From contig NZ_JAGGPM010000026.1 in assembly GCF_018613835.1 (NCBI RefSeq), forward strand, positions 1 through 64,000: 64,000 nucleotides of DNA, in the 5' to 3' direction. The notes under the pieces were generated by a model that did no database searches, was not told where the DNA came from, and saw only the letters and a program-made list of their open reading frames with translations. The DNA comes from Arthrobacter sp. ISL-5 (GTDB lineage Bacteria; Actinomycetota; Actinomycetes; Actinomycetales; Micrococcaceae). A program made the position numbers and the translations under genes. Positions 46,758 through 55,757 of this stretch are shown piece after piece; within the stretch, counting starts at the first letter, position 1, and each line of letters begins with the position of its first letter.

Positions 46758-47161
46758 GCCAGGGGCCGCAAGGTGTCTCCGCTGCGACGGCCAGCAGCGA
46801 TTTTAATATGGTCTGCCCTGCTTCCCGCGAGGCCGGCTGCTCGCTGCGTGCGGCGGCCGTCGAGGCAGTGCCGGGGAGAAACGGGTTGAAGGAGTCGCTG
46901 ACAGCATGCGAAATCGACATCTTCCTGTCCCTGGCCCGCGGCCACCGCATCGTGGTGAGAGACCACGAAACGGGGGCATTGTGGCGCGGATCGGTTGACA
47001 TGACGTTTCCCGAACACGGATTCGTCTGGGTTATCACGGACTTCGGCGAACGGAAGTTGCTCGATATTGGCGTGCACACGCTCTGGCGGCCAGATGAGTC
47101 GCGAGCTTGCGCCAGCGTCCGCCGGGAAGCTGGCAACGGCACCGGCCAGCTGGAATCATGA
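46754..47161 (+). CDS. Hypothetical protein (135 aa)
   Basis: A 135-residue protein starting at a GTG that overlaps the preceding stop. Its core, residues 50-112 (IFLSLARGHRIVVRDHETGA, then FVWVITDFGERKLLDIGVHTLW), has the same layout as the 81-residue protein at 61175 (LRMGEMVEVWAGGSYAYMAY, LLWIIEDGTATRTLFLRDDN). The two seem to share a small beta-barrel-like domain of unknown function. The first 40 residues look less conserved, so a later start is possible. Confidence 0.55.
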   Translation: MSQGPQGVSAATASSDFNMVCPASREAGCSLRAAAVEAVPGRNGLKESLTACEIDIFLSLARGHRIVVRDHETGALWRGSVDMTFPEHGFVWVITDFGERKLLDIGVHTLWRPDESRACASVRREAGNGTGQLES

Positions 47162-47209
47162 CCCTCCCAATGACGCGTTTAAGCATGGTTGGTGACCCTT
47201 CTATAGTTG

Positions 47210-48280
47210 TCAAGCGCTGCAGAGGTACGGATTTGTCGCGTTGAGTGTTCGGTAGATCCGCCGGGCGAGATAGCGTTTCACGCACCGGCGGATTTCCCTT
47301 GTGGTCCGCCCTTCGGCTTGTCGTTTCTCGACGTATTCGATGGTTTTGGCGTCGAATGTCATCCTGCTGCGGGCGACCACGTGCAGTGCTTTGTTCAGGG
47401 TTCTGTCTCCGCCGCGGTTGAGTCTGTGCCGGATGGTGTTGCCGGAAGAGGCCGGAATCGGGTTCACCCCGGCCAGGGAGGCGAAGGCGGCCTCGGAACG
47501 TACCCTGCCTTGGTGGGACCACGCGGTAAGGCAGATGGCGGCCGTGACGGGACCGAAGCCGGTTTCCTGCAGTAATGGTGCGGCTTCGCTGATTTCGACC
47601 AGTTCGGTGATCCGGGCATTGTTGGTCTTGATGTCCGCGTCGAGCTCGCAGATGCGTTTGGCCAGCCGGACTGCTTCGGAGCGGGCAACGGACAGGGCGA
47701 GCGGTTCTTCACGGGCACGCCAGCGGGACACCTCGACGATCTGGGTTCCGGTCAAGGATTTACGGGTGTCAAGACCAAGGTCGTTCACCCGGAGCAGCGC
47801 GGTCAACGCGTTCACCGCCCGGGTGCGGTCGGTGGTCATGGACTCACGCGCGCAGACCAGAACCCGCAAGGCTGCGCGAACCCCTTCATTCAGCCGCGGC
47901 CGGCGCAACTGCTGCTCCTCCAAGGGCAGGACGGCGGCGGCGATCCGGTGCGCGTCCAATGGATCAGACTTACCAATTCCGTGATGGGCCCGGGCATCCA
48001 TGCGCGCGGCTTCGGCAACCTCGTAACCGACAGCGCTGACAGCACCGGCCAGCAGCGCCCCGTAGGAAGCAGCGCCCTCGATCACCCATAGGGTAGCAAG
48101 GTCAGCGCCGGTGCGGCGCGCCACCCCGGTGATGGCCCGGTTGATGCCGGCGCTGGTGGTTGGAAAATCCCGCGTCTCGAGCAGTTCGCCGGTCGCGGTG
48201 GCGATGATGGCGTAGACATGGTTTTTGGCGTGAGTGTCAACGCCCACGACAAATGGGTGGGAATGAGCAACGATAGACAT
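47210..48280 (-). CDS. IS110-family transposase (DEDD recombinase)
   Basis: A 356-residue IS110 recombinase. The RuvC-like N-terminal domain has Asp15 (VVGVDTHAKNH), Glu68 (WVIEGAAS) and Asp residues 105/109 in GKSDPLDAHRIAAA. The C-terminal Tnp20 domain carries the conserved Ser region NPIPASSGNTIRHRLNRGGDR. A central coiled helix (KRICELDADIKTNNARITEL) links them. IS110 elements insert without classical inverted repeats and use a bridge RNA from the non-coding end. The gene looks intact. Confidence 0.93.
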   Translation of the reverse strand: MSIVAHSHPFVVGVDTHAKNHVYAIIATATGELLETRDFPTTSAGINRAITGVARRTGADLATLWVIEGAASYGALLAGAVSAVGYEVAEAARMDARAHHGIGKSDPLDAHRIAAAVLPLEEQQLRRPRLNEGVRAALRVLVCARESMTTDRTRAVNALTALLRVNDLGLDTRKSLTGTQIVEVSRWRAREEPLALSVARSEAVRLAKRICELDADIKTNNARITELVEISEAAPLLQETGFGPVTAAICLTAWSHQGRVRSEAAFASLAGVNPIPASSGNTIRHRLNRGGDRTLNKALHVVARSRMTFDAKTIEYVEKRQAEGRTTREIRRCVKRYLARRIYRTLNATNPYLCSA

Positions 48281-48500
48281 GGCGGTTCTGGCACCTTCCT
48301 CTTTTCGCGGATATGGTCAGGCCCGTGCACGGCCGCTACCAGTCCGGGTAGAGGTCACTTCGGAACAGCACTGTGACGAGCCACGCCCCTTGGGGCGGGC
48401 AACCTTCTGATCAAGTTACCGAGGTGGGCCGGGAAGGTACCGGCCGCCCACCCCGCGGACGGACAAGTCACCACAAGGGCACCCAACGGGGGGGGCCAAG
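48281..48500 (-). ncRNA. Candidate IS110 bridge-RNA region
   Basis: About 200 bp of non-coding, highly structured sequence lies upstream of the IS110 start codon, the location of the bridge RNA in IS110-group elements. Stems include CGCCCC/GGGGCG (48384-48389 with 48392-48397) and GGTGGGC/GCCCACC (48423-48429 with 48446-48452, extended by CCGG/CCGG). The RNA and its target and donor loops are inferred from family knowledge and position only. Confidence 0.4.
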
Positions 48501-48585
48501 TGTTTGATGAGTCACGGCCACAGGGCGGAACGGCCAGCACCTACTCTGCCAGCCAGTCCCAGACCAGCCACCCCAATCCTCACAG

Positions 48586-48692
48586 TGTTTGATCCGGTAG
48601 GGGCGGTGGCCCCCTGCGGCGAGCAGGCATCGGAGCCGGTAGTTGGTGAAGTTTCCGGAAGCCCCGGGCGATTCGGCGGGTTTCTTGAGACG
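48586..48692 (-). pseudogene. ISL3 transposase C-terminal fragment (second copy)
   Basis: The minus strand reads SGNFTNYRLRCLLAAGGHRP followed by YRIK, matching the end of the complete ISL3 transposase beside it (RNFTNYRLRCLLAAGGHRPY) with several differences. Only about 35 codons survive. It shows that a related ISL3 element occupied this place before the IS110 and the present ISL3 copy. Confidence 0.7.
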
Positions 48693-48702
48693 TCCGTTGT
48701 TG

Positions 48703-50189
48703 GGGCCCTTCGCATTTAGACACGGTTTGTCTTTTTGATTCGGTAGGGGCGGTGGCCGCCGGCGGCGAGCAGGCATCTGAGTCTGTAGTTGGTGAAGTTG
48801 CGGAAGCCGCGGGCGATTCGGCGGGTGGTTTCGATGACGCCATTGATCGCCTCGGTGGGCCCGTTGGAGGCTCCCTGGGTGTCGAAGTAGGCCAGAATGG
48901 CCGCCTTCCATTGTTTGAGTGTCCGGCCGAGGCGTGCGACTTCCGGGATCGGGCAGGTAGGGAACGACGCAATCACCTCTTTGACGAGTTCACGGCCACG
49001 TTCCGGCCTGGCGTGGTAGATGTTGCGGAGCTTCTGATAGCACTGCCATGCCAACGTGACTTCGTGGTCCGGGTCCCCGCTGGTAAGTTTCGCGTCCAGC
49101 CGTGCAGACTGTTTCTCGCTGAGGCGTTCGGCACCGATCTGCAGGGTCCGCCGGATCCCGTAGAGCGGGTCGCCTTTGCGGCCGCGGTGCCCCAGGGTGT
49201 CCTGCTGGACGCGGCGGCGGACTTCGTCGACCATGGCTGAGCCGAGCTTCACGACATGGAACGCGTCTAGGACGGTGATGGCTTCGGGCAGCTCGTCGCG
49301 GATCGCGTTGGCGTAGCCGCGGAACGGGTCCAGCGCCGCTGTCTTGATCCCGGCGGTAAATTCAACGCCGCGGTCTTTGAGCCAGTCAGCGTACGCCTTA
49401 CCCGACCGGCCCGGAACCAGGTCCAGTAACCGGGCATGCACCAAACCGTGTGCATCGCGGGTGTGGTCCACGATCCCGGTAACCATGCCGGACCCTGGCG
49501 GGCCGGTATGGGCCCAGACATGCTCGTCGACGCCGAGCGCATCCACCCCGGATAGCCGGTCCGCCGCTGCAACCCGGCGGGAGGCCTCCACCCGCACCGC
49601 ATCCCAGACGGTGTGCCAGGAAACGTCGAGCTGATGAGCCAGCGCCGAAACGGAGGTATCGAAACGCTGCAGCGCGTCAGTCGCCCAACCCACCGCGCGG
49701 GCGGTCAGTTTCGCCCGCGGTCCTGTCAGCGGGTGCTCCTCGGTGAACGTTGTCCTGGGGCAGTCCGGGTCCGGGCACCGCCAGACACGCTTGTCCCACA
49801 GCAGCCGCACCGGCCGGCCGAAACACGGGGTGTCATGGAGCCGGACCTGGCGGCGTCCGTGGCCAACCGCGACGACGCCGCAGTCAGGACAACCGGCGAG
49901 GTCATCCCCGGTTTCGGTGCGCAGAAGCAGGCCGGCCGCAGTTGCCGTGACGGAGCTGACGTGGATGCCCTCGACACCGAGCAGCGCGTCAGCGCGTGTG
50001 CACCAGCGGCCATGGGAACAAGACATAGAGTTAGTCATGTCAGGGTCTCTTTTGGGTATTGGTTTGCTTGGTCGCAACCAATTCAAAGAGCCCTGACCTC
50101 TTTTCCGCCGCACCACGCCGCACCACAAACAGCCAACCCCGCGGCGGCACTTTCAGACCGCCCTAACCACGCTCATCTGTGAAGGGCCC
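48703..50189 (-). mobile_element. ISL3-family insertion sequence
   Basis: Ends GGGCCCTTCGCA (48703) and, on the opposite strand, GGGCCCTTCACA (from 50189) are short inverted repeats flanking one transposase gene; the 1487-bp length is normal for ISL3. No 8-bp target duplication is evident, possibly because the left side is rearranged next to an older ISL3 fragment. Confidence 0.72.
48716..50038 (-). CDS. ISL3-family transposase
   Basis: A 440-residue transposase. The N-terminal zinc-finger region shows CPDCG and CPDPDCPRTTFTEEH; an HTH follows (VSALAHQLDVSWHTVWDAV). The DDE catalytic core includes Asp in LGVDEHVWAHTG, Asp in VLDAFHVVKLG and Glu in SNGPTEAINGVIE. ATG 50038 is preceded by AAAGAGA and is preferred to a start 30 codons upstream that lies outside the usual N-terminus. 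The gene is intact, and its stop lies 14 bp inside the left terminal repeat. Confidence 0.92.
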   Translation of the reverse strand: MTNSMSCSHGRWCTRADALLGVEGIHVSSVTATAAGLLLRTETGDDLAGCPDCGVVAVGHGRRQVRLHDTPCFGRPVRLLWDKRVWRCPDPDCPRTTFTEEHPLTGPRAKLTARAVGWATDALQRFDTSVSALAHQLDVSWHTVWDAVRVEASRRVAAADRLSGVDALGVDEHVWAHTGPPGSGMVTGIVDHTRDAHGLVHARLLDLVPGRSGKAYADWLKDRGVEFTAGIKTAALDPFRGYANAIRDELPEAITVLDAFHVVKLGSAMVDEVRRRVQQDTLGHRGRKGDPLYGIRRTLQIGAERLSEKQSARLDAKLTSGDPDHEVTLAWQCYQKLRNIYHARPERGRELVKEVIASFPTCPIPEVARLGRTLKQWKAAILAYFDTQGASNGPTEAINGVIETTRRIARGFRNFTNYRLRCLLAAGGHRPYRIKKTNRV

Positions 50190-50582
50190 GTATTGTCAAC
50201 CCAGCTCTCCCATACCCTCGGCAGGGTAACCGGCCCCAGTATTTCCGCTCAGGTCAGACAGCCGGGCGATGCCGACCCTATTGAAATCCCAACAGTCCAC
50301 GAGCTGACGCTAGGCGGACGTCCAGCCCTTCCAACCTTCAGGCGCGGGCCCTCTTGGGGCAGGTGCAGTGATCGAACGCAGCCTACGTGTGGCCCTTCAC
50401 TCCCCTCCAGCCATAACTCCAGGAGCTGCTGATCCATGAGGTGAAGAAACGCACCATCTGGATCCTTCCCAACAAGTGGAGACTTTGTCTGTTAAATCAA
50501 CCAGTTTCTTCCGCTTAGAGGCAGCGTAGCGTCGTATCAAAGGTGCCGCTCCATCATGTTGGACGGCGGAAAGGAAATAACT
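50190..50582. other. Intergenic region upstream of the SDR-crotonase-ligase cluster
   Basis: No gene. It must contain the promoter for the genes from 50583 onward; AT-rich sequence near 50480-50515 is the likely place. The ribosome-binding site GGAAAGGAAA lies at about 50568-50577. Confidence 0.4.
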
Positions 50583-51374
50583 ATGTCTCCAGCACGAATT
50601 CATAAGCCTCTATCGGAAACGTCGGTGCTGATCGCCGGAGGAAGCTCAGGCATCGGCTTCGCAAGTGCCCTGGCTTTCGTCGACGCCGGTGTGCCACAGA
50701 TAGTGCTGTTGTCCAAAAATGAGGAACGCGGAGAATTTGCACGTGACCAGGTTCAGCGGCGAAGCAACCGTACTAAGGTGACGTTCATCCCGTGCGATGC
50801 GACAAACCCGGAAGAAGTCAGTCGGGCCGTCGCGAAAGCACATAGCGAAATGGGCGCTATCGATGCCCTTGTAACATCCGTTTCCGCCCCCAGCGTTCCC
50901 GAGCTGTTGCACCGCACCAAGCTTGCAGACATACCTGACATGTTGGCCCTGCAAGCTCTTCCGCCGATGTTGCTAACCCGGGCGGTGTTTCCCATCATGG
51001 AGGCTTCCGGAGGCGGCTCCATTGTGAACGTGGCGTCGGACGCCGCTAAGCTCGCAACCCCCGGCGAAAGTGTACTCGGCGGAGCGATGGCGGCAATTGT
51101 GATGTTCTCGAGAGTAGCGGCGATCGAAGGTAAACGCCACGGGATTCGGGTCAACACGCTTACGCCGTCCCTTCTCACGGACACTGCCACAACCGCACGG
51201 GCCACTGAGAGCGGTTTCAGCAAAAAGCTTTTTGAAAAGGCAGCCTTGCTCGCGGACCTAGGGGTGCCCGAGTCAGCCGACCAAGCCGAACTCGTGGTGT
51301 TCCTTTCGAGTCCGGCAGCGGCTCGCCTCACAGGCCAGGCCATCAGCGTTAACGGCGGGATTTCAGCGGCGTGA
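50583..51374 (+). CDS. SDR-family protein lacking the catalytic Tyr and Lys
   Basis: A 263-residue Rossmann-fold protein. The nucleotide loop IAGGSSGIG and the end of the fold (TGQAISVNGG) are normal. Where SDRs have Y-x3-K after the catalytic Ser (here in NVASDAAKL), this protein reads SVLGGAMAAIVMFSR: Leu165 and Met169 replace Tyr and Lys. The NNAG motif is also changed, to VTSVSAPS. It may bind a nucleotide or CoA ester without reducing it, or use different chemistry. It starts a probable operon with the crotonase and AMP-ligase. Confidence 0.85.
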   Translation: MSPARIHKPLSETSVLIAGGSSGIGFASALAFVDAGVPQIVLLSKNEERGEFARDQVQRRSNRTKVTFIPCDATNPEEVSRAVAKAHSEMGAIDALVTSVSAPSVPELLHRTKLADIPDMLALQALPPMLLTRAVFPIMEASGGGSIVNVASDAAKLATPGESVLGGAMAAIVMFSRVAAIEGKRHGIRVNTLTPSLLTDTATTARATESGFSKKLFEKAALLADLGVPESADQAELVVFLSSPAAARLTGQAISVNGGISAA

Positions 51375-51432
51375 CCCCAAGGATAGAGTCGAAAACACCA
51401 CGATCTTGGGCTAGTAGAGATGGATATCAACC

Positions 51433-52188
51433 ATGACCGTTGTGACCGAAGTTCGGGATCGTGTACTAATCATCCGCATCGAGCGTGAGAACAAGCGCAA
51501 CGCTATCGATCGTGAAACTTCTCTTGAGCTAGATGCGGCACTGAACCACCTCGAAGATGAACCAGAACTTTGGGCGGGAGTACTGACCGGAACGCCCAAC
51601 ATATTCTCGGCAGGCAGCGACCTCCGAAACGCGCCAGGGGAAACGGTGACACCGCGGGGTGGTGAGTACGGCTTGATTCGCCGCCAGCGGACCAAGCCGT
51701 TGGTGGCGGCGGTTGAGGGCGTAGCCTTCGGAGGCGGGTTTGAGATTGCCCTGGCGTGTGACCTCATCGTTGCTTCCACAACTGCCCAGTTCTCGTTTCC
51801 GGAGGTCAACCGCGGAGTCCTCGCGGCTTCTGGTGGGCTCTTCCGCGCGGTCCGCGCCCTCCCACTACATATCGCCAAGGAGTTGCTCCTGACTGGCGCG
51901 GTGCTCGAGCCGGTTCGAGCTCAGCAATTCGGCCTTATTAACCGAGTGACTTCGGCCGGCGGGGCAGAAGAAGAAGCAGTAGCCCTCGCCAAGGAAATCT
52001 GCTGCGCCTCACCCATATCTGTGCGAGCCACGCTAGCAGCTGTGGCAGAAGTCGTTGAGCAGGACAACGAACTTGGCTGGTCAGCTACATCCCGTGCATT
52101 TTCGATCGTGCGCGAGGGACCCGACGAAAAAGAAGGCATCAACGCCTTCTTTGAAAAGCGACCTCCACGATGGTCCGTCCCTCGATAG
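51433..52188 (+). CDS. Enoyl-CoA hydratase/isomerase (crotonase) family protein
   Basis: A 251-residue crotonase. Oxyanion-hole segments are FSAGSDLRNAP and GVAFGGGFEIALACDL. The FSFPEVNRGVLAASGG loop retains the PE Glu found in hydratases, and the first Glu is in GGFEIALACD. It probably hydrates or isomerises an enoyl-CoA made from the product of the ligase downstream. It lies 58 bp after the SDR and 168 bp before the ligase, on one strand. Confidence 0.9.
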   Translation: MTVVTEVRDRVLIIRIERENKRNAIDRETSLELDAALNHLEDEPELWAGVLTGTPNIFSAGSDLRNAPGETVTPRGGEYGLIRRQRTKPLVAAVEGVAFGGGFEIALACDLIVASTTAQFSFPEVNRGVLAASGGLFRAVRALPLHIAKELLLTGAVLEPVRAQQFGLINRVTSAGGAEEEAVALAKEICCASPISVRATLAAVAEVVEQDNELGWSATSRAFSIVREGPDEKEGINAFFEKRPPRWSVPR

Positions 52189-52356
52189 GTAGACGGAGAA
52201 GCCCTAAGGCCCACGTGCCACCGGCTGAGTGATCAGACCCTAGCCCATGTCCCGAAGCTTAACCGCCCACGTGAACGGGACCCGGATGAACTGGTCTCTG
52301 CCATGACCCCTTAACAGAACCGCACACACCAACCTAACCAACAAGCAGGGAACAAA

Positions 52357-53895
52357 ATGAGTGAACGCAAGGAGAAAACCAAGGAGTTCGTCGATGAGCT
52401 CGCAAAAGTAGCCACCGTCTCCCCAAAGGCACTGGCTATCATCGACGGCCCTCTTCGTGTTACCTATGAAGAGTTGATGAACCAGGTCAATGAGCTGGCC
52501 GTGGCTCTTCAGCAGGCAGGTCTACGCTCGGGCGATCGTGTCGCCCTAGTTGCCGAGAATTCTGCCGAGTACTTGGTCACTGCATTCGCCGTCTGGCGCG
52601 CCCATGCCGTTCTGGTCACGATCTATCCGTCTTCAACAGTTTCAACACTTGGTCACTGCTTGAACAGTAGCGACCCTGTGTTGGTTTTCGTCAACGAATC
52701 CAGTTTTGATTCGGTCCGCCAGGCAGTTCCCGACTGGCCTGTCGCATTGATCTCCGACCCCTCTGTTCCGCCGGTTCGGAAGGCTGCAAAGGAAACACCC
52801 GCAGACGTCCGCGATTCCTTGGCCTTGATCTGCTACACATCGGGAACAACTAGTTATCCGAAGGCTGTCATGGTCTCGACTAAGACGCTATATCACGGCG
52901 CATCCGCCTACTCCGAGTCTTGGCACTTGGGTCCCTCCGACCGCACAGTTGTTAGCTTGCCCATGGCTTGGCTCTACGGGCTGAACACAACCTCAATGGC
53001 CACCCTGCTCAGAGGCGGAACGGTAATTCCACTGCGTCGCTCGCGGCCCTCCATGCTCATCGACGCGATCGTGGAACATAAGGCCACCTTCCTTCCAGGA
53101 GTAACGACAATGTTCGCAAAACTCGTGCAGCATCTGGACGGACTCGATTCTCGGCCTGACCTCTCGTCCTTGCGGTTCTGTCTGTCGGCCGGGGAACCCC
53201 GCAACGAGCACGCATTCGATCGATGGACCGCGTACACAGGAGTGCCCGTCTTCGATAACTACAGCGCCTCTGAATGTTATCCGCTGGTCACCTACGATCC
53301 GCAGGCTGACCCTGCTCCCGTGCCTGGGTCGGCGGGAAAGGTGGTCCCCGGTTCGGAACTACGTGTAGTGGATCGGAACGGAAATGACGTCGAGCCTGGT
53401 GAAGTAGGAGAGGGCCTGTCACGCAGTCCGGGCCTCATGCTCGGATATTGGGAGGATGCGGAGCAAACCCGGGCCGCAATGACAAATGATGGCTGGTATC
53501 GCACCAAAGATCTCGTTCGTGTAGATGAATCCGGCTTTGTCTACGTGGTCGGGCGTCTTTCGGACATGATCATCCGTGGTGGGAGCAACGTTTCTCCGGC
53601 TGAGGTTGAGCGGGTGGTGCGCGAGCATCCGGGCGTCCGAGATGTCTCGGTAGTGGGGTTGCCGGACGACACCTACGGGCAGCGCGTAGTTGCAGCCGTG
53701 GTTCCGGACAGCTCCGTAACGTTCGATAGCACCTCGATCGCGGAGTTCTGCAGTAAGCACTTGCCTTCGTACATGGTTCCAAACGATTACATTCCCGTTC
53801 AAGAACTTCCTCAAAGCAAAACGACAGGCAAGGTCGATCGACGTCAGGTTACCGCCATCCTCGAGGCGAACCGAACTACTGCTACCTCTTCCTGA
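52357..53895 (+). CDS. AMP-forming acid:CoA ligase
   Basis: A 512-residue adenylate-forming ligase. Motifs: YTSGTTSYPKAVM (P-loop), SAGEPRNEHAFDRW, DNYSASECYP (A5), WYRTKDLVRVDESGFVYVVG (A7-A8), RLSDMIIRGGSNVSPAEVE and the Lys of KTTGKVDRRQ (A10). It resembles long-chain/aromatic acid ligases (class I superfamily). It activates a carboxylic acid and releases AMP and pyrophosphate. With the crotonase and SDR it forms the second CoA-activation set of the window. A hairpin terminator follows at 53959. Confidence 0.92.
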   Translation: MSERKEKTKEFVDELAKVATVSPKALAIIDGPLRVTYEELMNQVNELAVALQQAGLRSGDRVALVAENSAEYLVTAFAVWRAHAVLVTIYPSSTVSTLGHCLNSSDPVLVFVNESSFDSVRQAVPDWPVALISDPSVPPVRKAAKETPADVRDSLALICYTSGTTSYPKAVMVSTKTLYHGASAYSESWHLGPSDRTVVSLPMAWLYGLNTTSMATLLRGGTVIPLRRSRPSMLIDAIVEHKATFLPGVTTMFAKLVQHLDGLDSRPDLSSLRFCLSAGEPRNEHAFDRWTAYTGVPVFDNYSASECYPLVTYDPQADPAPVPGSAGKVVPGSELRVVDRNGNDVEPGEVGEGLSRSPGLMLGYWEDAEQTRAAMTNDGWYRTKDLVRVDESGFVYVVGRLSDMIIRGGSNVSPAEVERVVREHPGVRDVSVVGLPDDTYGQRVVAAVVPDSSVTFDSTSIAEFCSKHLPSYMVPNDYIPVQELPQSKTTGKVDRRQVTAILEANRTTATSS

Positions 53896-53958
53896 TCCCC
53901 GCTACATGCGGCCTGCTGCCTTCGGCTGAGTGTGGACACCTGGGTAGGACCTGCTTGC

Positions 53959-53996
53959 CCTCCGTGGCCTGGATTAGATGATCCCGGCCACGGAGG
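53959..53996 (+). terminator. Terminator hairpin after the AMP-ligase
   Basis: CCTCCGTGGCC (53959-53969) pairs perfectly with GGCCACGGAGG (53986-53996), 64 bp after the ligase stop. No T-run follows, so efficiency is uncertain. Confidence 0.68.
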
Positions 53997-54005
53997 AGGA
54001 CAGGA

Positions 54006-54037
54006 CATTACTGCTCTGGTGGAACAGGGCAGTAATG
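54006..54037. terminator. Second hairpin at the IS1380 insertion point
   Basis: CATTACTGC (54006-54014) and GCAGTAATG (54029-54037) form a stem. The IS1380 copy begins three bases later and its TGAG target duplicate overlaps the stem base. Confidence 0.5.
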
Positions 54038-54208
54038 AGCCTCGATTTTTCATGGTGCTCGTTGCTGGCCTTTGATTTGCGGCCGCGGCTGAGTGGCGGT
54101 TGTTTTCTGTTTTCGGGCAGTCTGGTGTGCCTGTTGGTTCGCCTGGGTTGGCGCCGGTTCCACTTCCGGGTGATCGTGCTGTTCATTGGGACAGGATGAG
54201 GTCCACGA

Positions 54209-55723
54209 TCAGCCTGTGGAAGGAAAGAGCCCTTTGTTGAGCCGGGTGTTGTTCTCCAGGAGAAGTTTCAGGAGCCCCTTTTCCGGGGCTGATTCGGAGA
54301 GCAGGAGCTGGTGGCGGCGGGCGCGGGTGATGATTTTCCCGGCGGTCGCGAAGAGCCGGTAGCGCCAGCGTTTGATGTCCCAGGCCTTGGCGTGGTGGCC
54401 GTCCGGGAGGGCAGCGAGCTGGAGCCAGGAGACCAGGTTGAGGGCCAGTGCGGCGATGTTTGCCCAGGCCTGGTTCGCGGCGAAGTCGAAGAACGGCAGC
54501 TTGCCCAGGCCGGTGTTTTTCAGGGTTTTGATCCTGTTCTCGCACCGGCCGCGGGCGCGGTGCCGGGCGTCCAGGAACGGGCCGTGCCAGCGTGGGGAGT
54601 TGGTCAGGAACGCGGTGATCCGGTGTCCGTGGGCATCGAGCAGGGTCGGCTGCGCGCCGGGGTGCAGCGGCTCGGCGCGGAGGAACAGGTTCGTGCCGGG
54701 CGGGTAATCGGTGAGCGGGATGACGTCGGTGGCGTTGATGACCCACGCGTCGGTCCGGTCGGTCCCGGACTGGTCCAGGGCCGGCTGCCAGTGCTCTTTG
54801 TCGGTGATCCAGTCGATCATGTGCGCTTTGCCGAACGGCAGGGTGTAACTGGTGGAGAATTGCACGCCGAGGCTGTGCAGGTGCCAGAGGAATTTCCGTG
54901 AGGCCCCTGCGCTGTCGGTGCGGACCAACACCTTCTCCCCGGCCAGGGTCCCGGCCTCGTTGAAGAAGCTCTCGGGAAGTTGGGCTGCGGCCGTGTGGAA
55001 GACCCGGATGTGGTCCTCGGCGCTGTTCGCTCCCGCGTTGCCCGGCCGCAGTACGGCGGCGAGGATCTCCCCGGAACCGTTGCCGCCACCGTAATCGGCG
55101 CTGGCGATGAACGGGGCGAACCCGTAGCCACCCTTGTAGGTGCCGGCCACGTTTTCCTTATCCGAATGCGAGGTCACGAGCGTCGCGTCGAGGTCGATGA
55201 TCAGCGGGTCCGCGGCCGTAGCGGCCAGTGCCGGGTCCCGGTCCCCGGCGGCGTCCCAGGCCCGGGTACGCAGTTCCCGGGTAAGGGTTTCAAATCCGTA
55301 ACCGAACAGCTCCGGGTTGGCCACGGTGCGTTCGAAGAACCGGGACACGGTCGCGTTCGAGGGCAGCTGGCCGAAGACCCCCGGTGAGGAACGCAGGATG
55401 TCCAGATCGGAGGCGTGTTCGCCTCCGGCGGCGAGCATGGCGGCCAACGAACCAACCAGCCGGCCCGGCCGGTGTTTCGCGCCAGAGGGAACAAACTGGC
55501 CCAGCCTGTCCTCACACAGCCTGCCGAAACCCAGCGCGTCCATGAAGCCGGTGAGCACCGAAACCCCGGCGTGGGAGATCAGCGACTGGCCGGTGAAACT
55601 GACCGGCAGGGACGGAAAACAGCGGTAGACTTCTGCATCGAAAGGGTGCTCCCTCGCTCGGCAAATAACGGTCTCGACAACCACTATTTTCCCAGTTCGG
55701 AGCACCCTTTCCCTGATTAACAC
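54209..55723 (-). CDS. IS1380-family transposase, probably frameshifted at its N-terminus
   Basis: The open frame encodes 504 residues with DDE candidates in LIIDLDATLVTSHSDKE, VRTDSAGASRKF and RGRCENRIKTLKN. The family start expected just after the leader hairpin is ATG 55638, giving MQKSTAVF; that frame breaks after about eight codons and the long frame takes over at SLPVSFTGQSLISHAG, so a one-base deletion near 55615 is likely. The part upstream of 55638 in the long frame runs through the leader. Otherwise the protein is full length, but transposase expression is questionable. Confidence 0.82.
   Translation of the reverse strand: MLIRERVLRTGKIVVVETVICRAREHPFDAEVYRCFPSLPVSFTGQSLISHAGVSVLTGFMDALGFGRLCEDRLGQFVPSGAKHRPGRLVGSLAAMLAAGGEHASDLDILRSSPGVFGQLPSNATVSRFFERTVANPELFGYGFETLTRELRTRAWDAAGDRDPALAATAADPLIIDLDATLVTSHSDKENVAGTYKGGYGFAPFIASADYGGGNGSGEILAAVLRPGNAGANSAEDHIRVFHTAAAQLPESFFNEAGTLAGEKVLVRTDSAGASRKFLWHLHSLGVQFSTSYTLPFGKAHMIDWITDKEHWQPALDQSGTDRTDAWVINATDVIPLTDYPPGTNLFLRAEPLHPGAQPTLLDAHGHRITAFLTNSPRWHGPFLDARHRARGRCENRIKTLKNTGLGKLPFFDFAANQAWANIAALALNLVSWLQLAALPDGHHAKAWDIKRWRYRLFATAGKIITRARRHQLLLSESAPEKGLLKLLLENNTRLNKGLFPSTG
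55641..55710 (-). promoter_or_regulatory. Leader inverted repeat of IS1380 copy 2
   Basis: AAAGGGTGCTCC (55641-55652) and GGAGCACCCTTT (55699-55710) are perfect 12-bp arms just ahead of the expected start at 55638. This mirrors the leader repeat of copy 1 at 1643-1706. Confidence 0.55.
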
Positions 55724-55757
55724 GCCATCCCGACGGACCCGCCATGAAAACCTGGGG

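Larger units (their letters stand above)
54040..55757 (-). mobile_element. IS1380-family insertion sequence (copy 2)
   Basis: Left end CCTCGATTTTTCATGG (54040-54055) and right end, read inward, CCCCAGGTTTTCATGG (55757-55742) are imperfect inverted repeats. The 4-bp direct repeat TGAG flanks both sides (54036-54039, 55758-55761), the target duplication size known for IS1380. The 1718-bp length fits. The transposase runs on the minus strand. The element is a different IS type from copy 1 at 1593. Confidence 0.78.
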
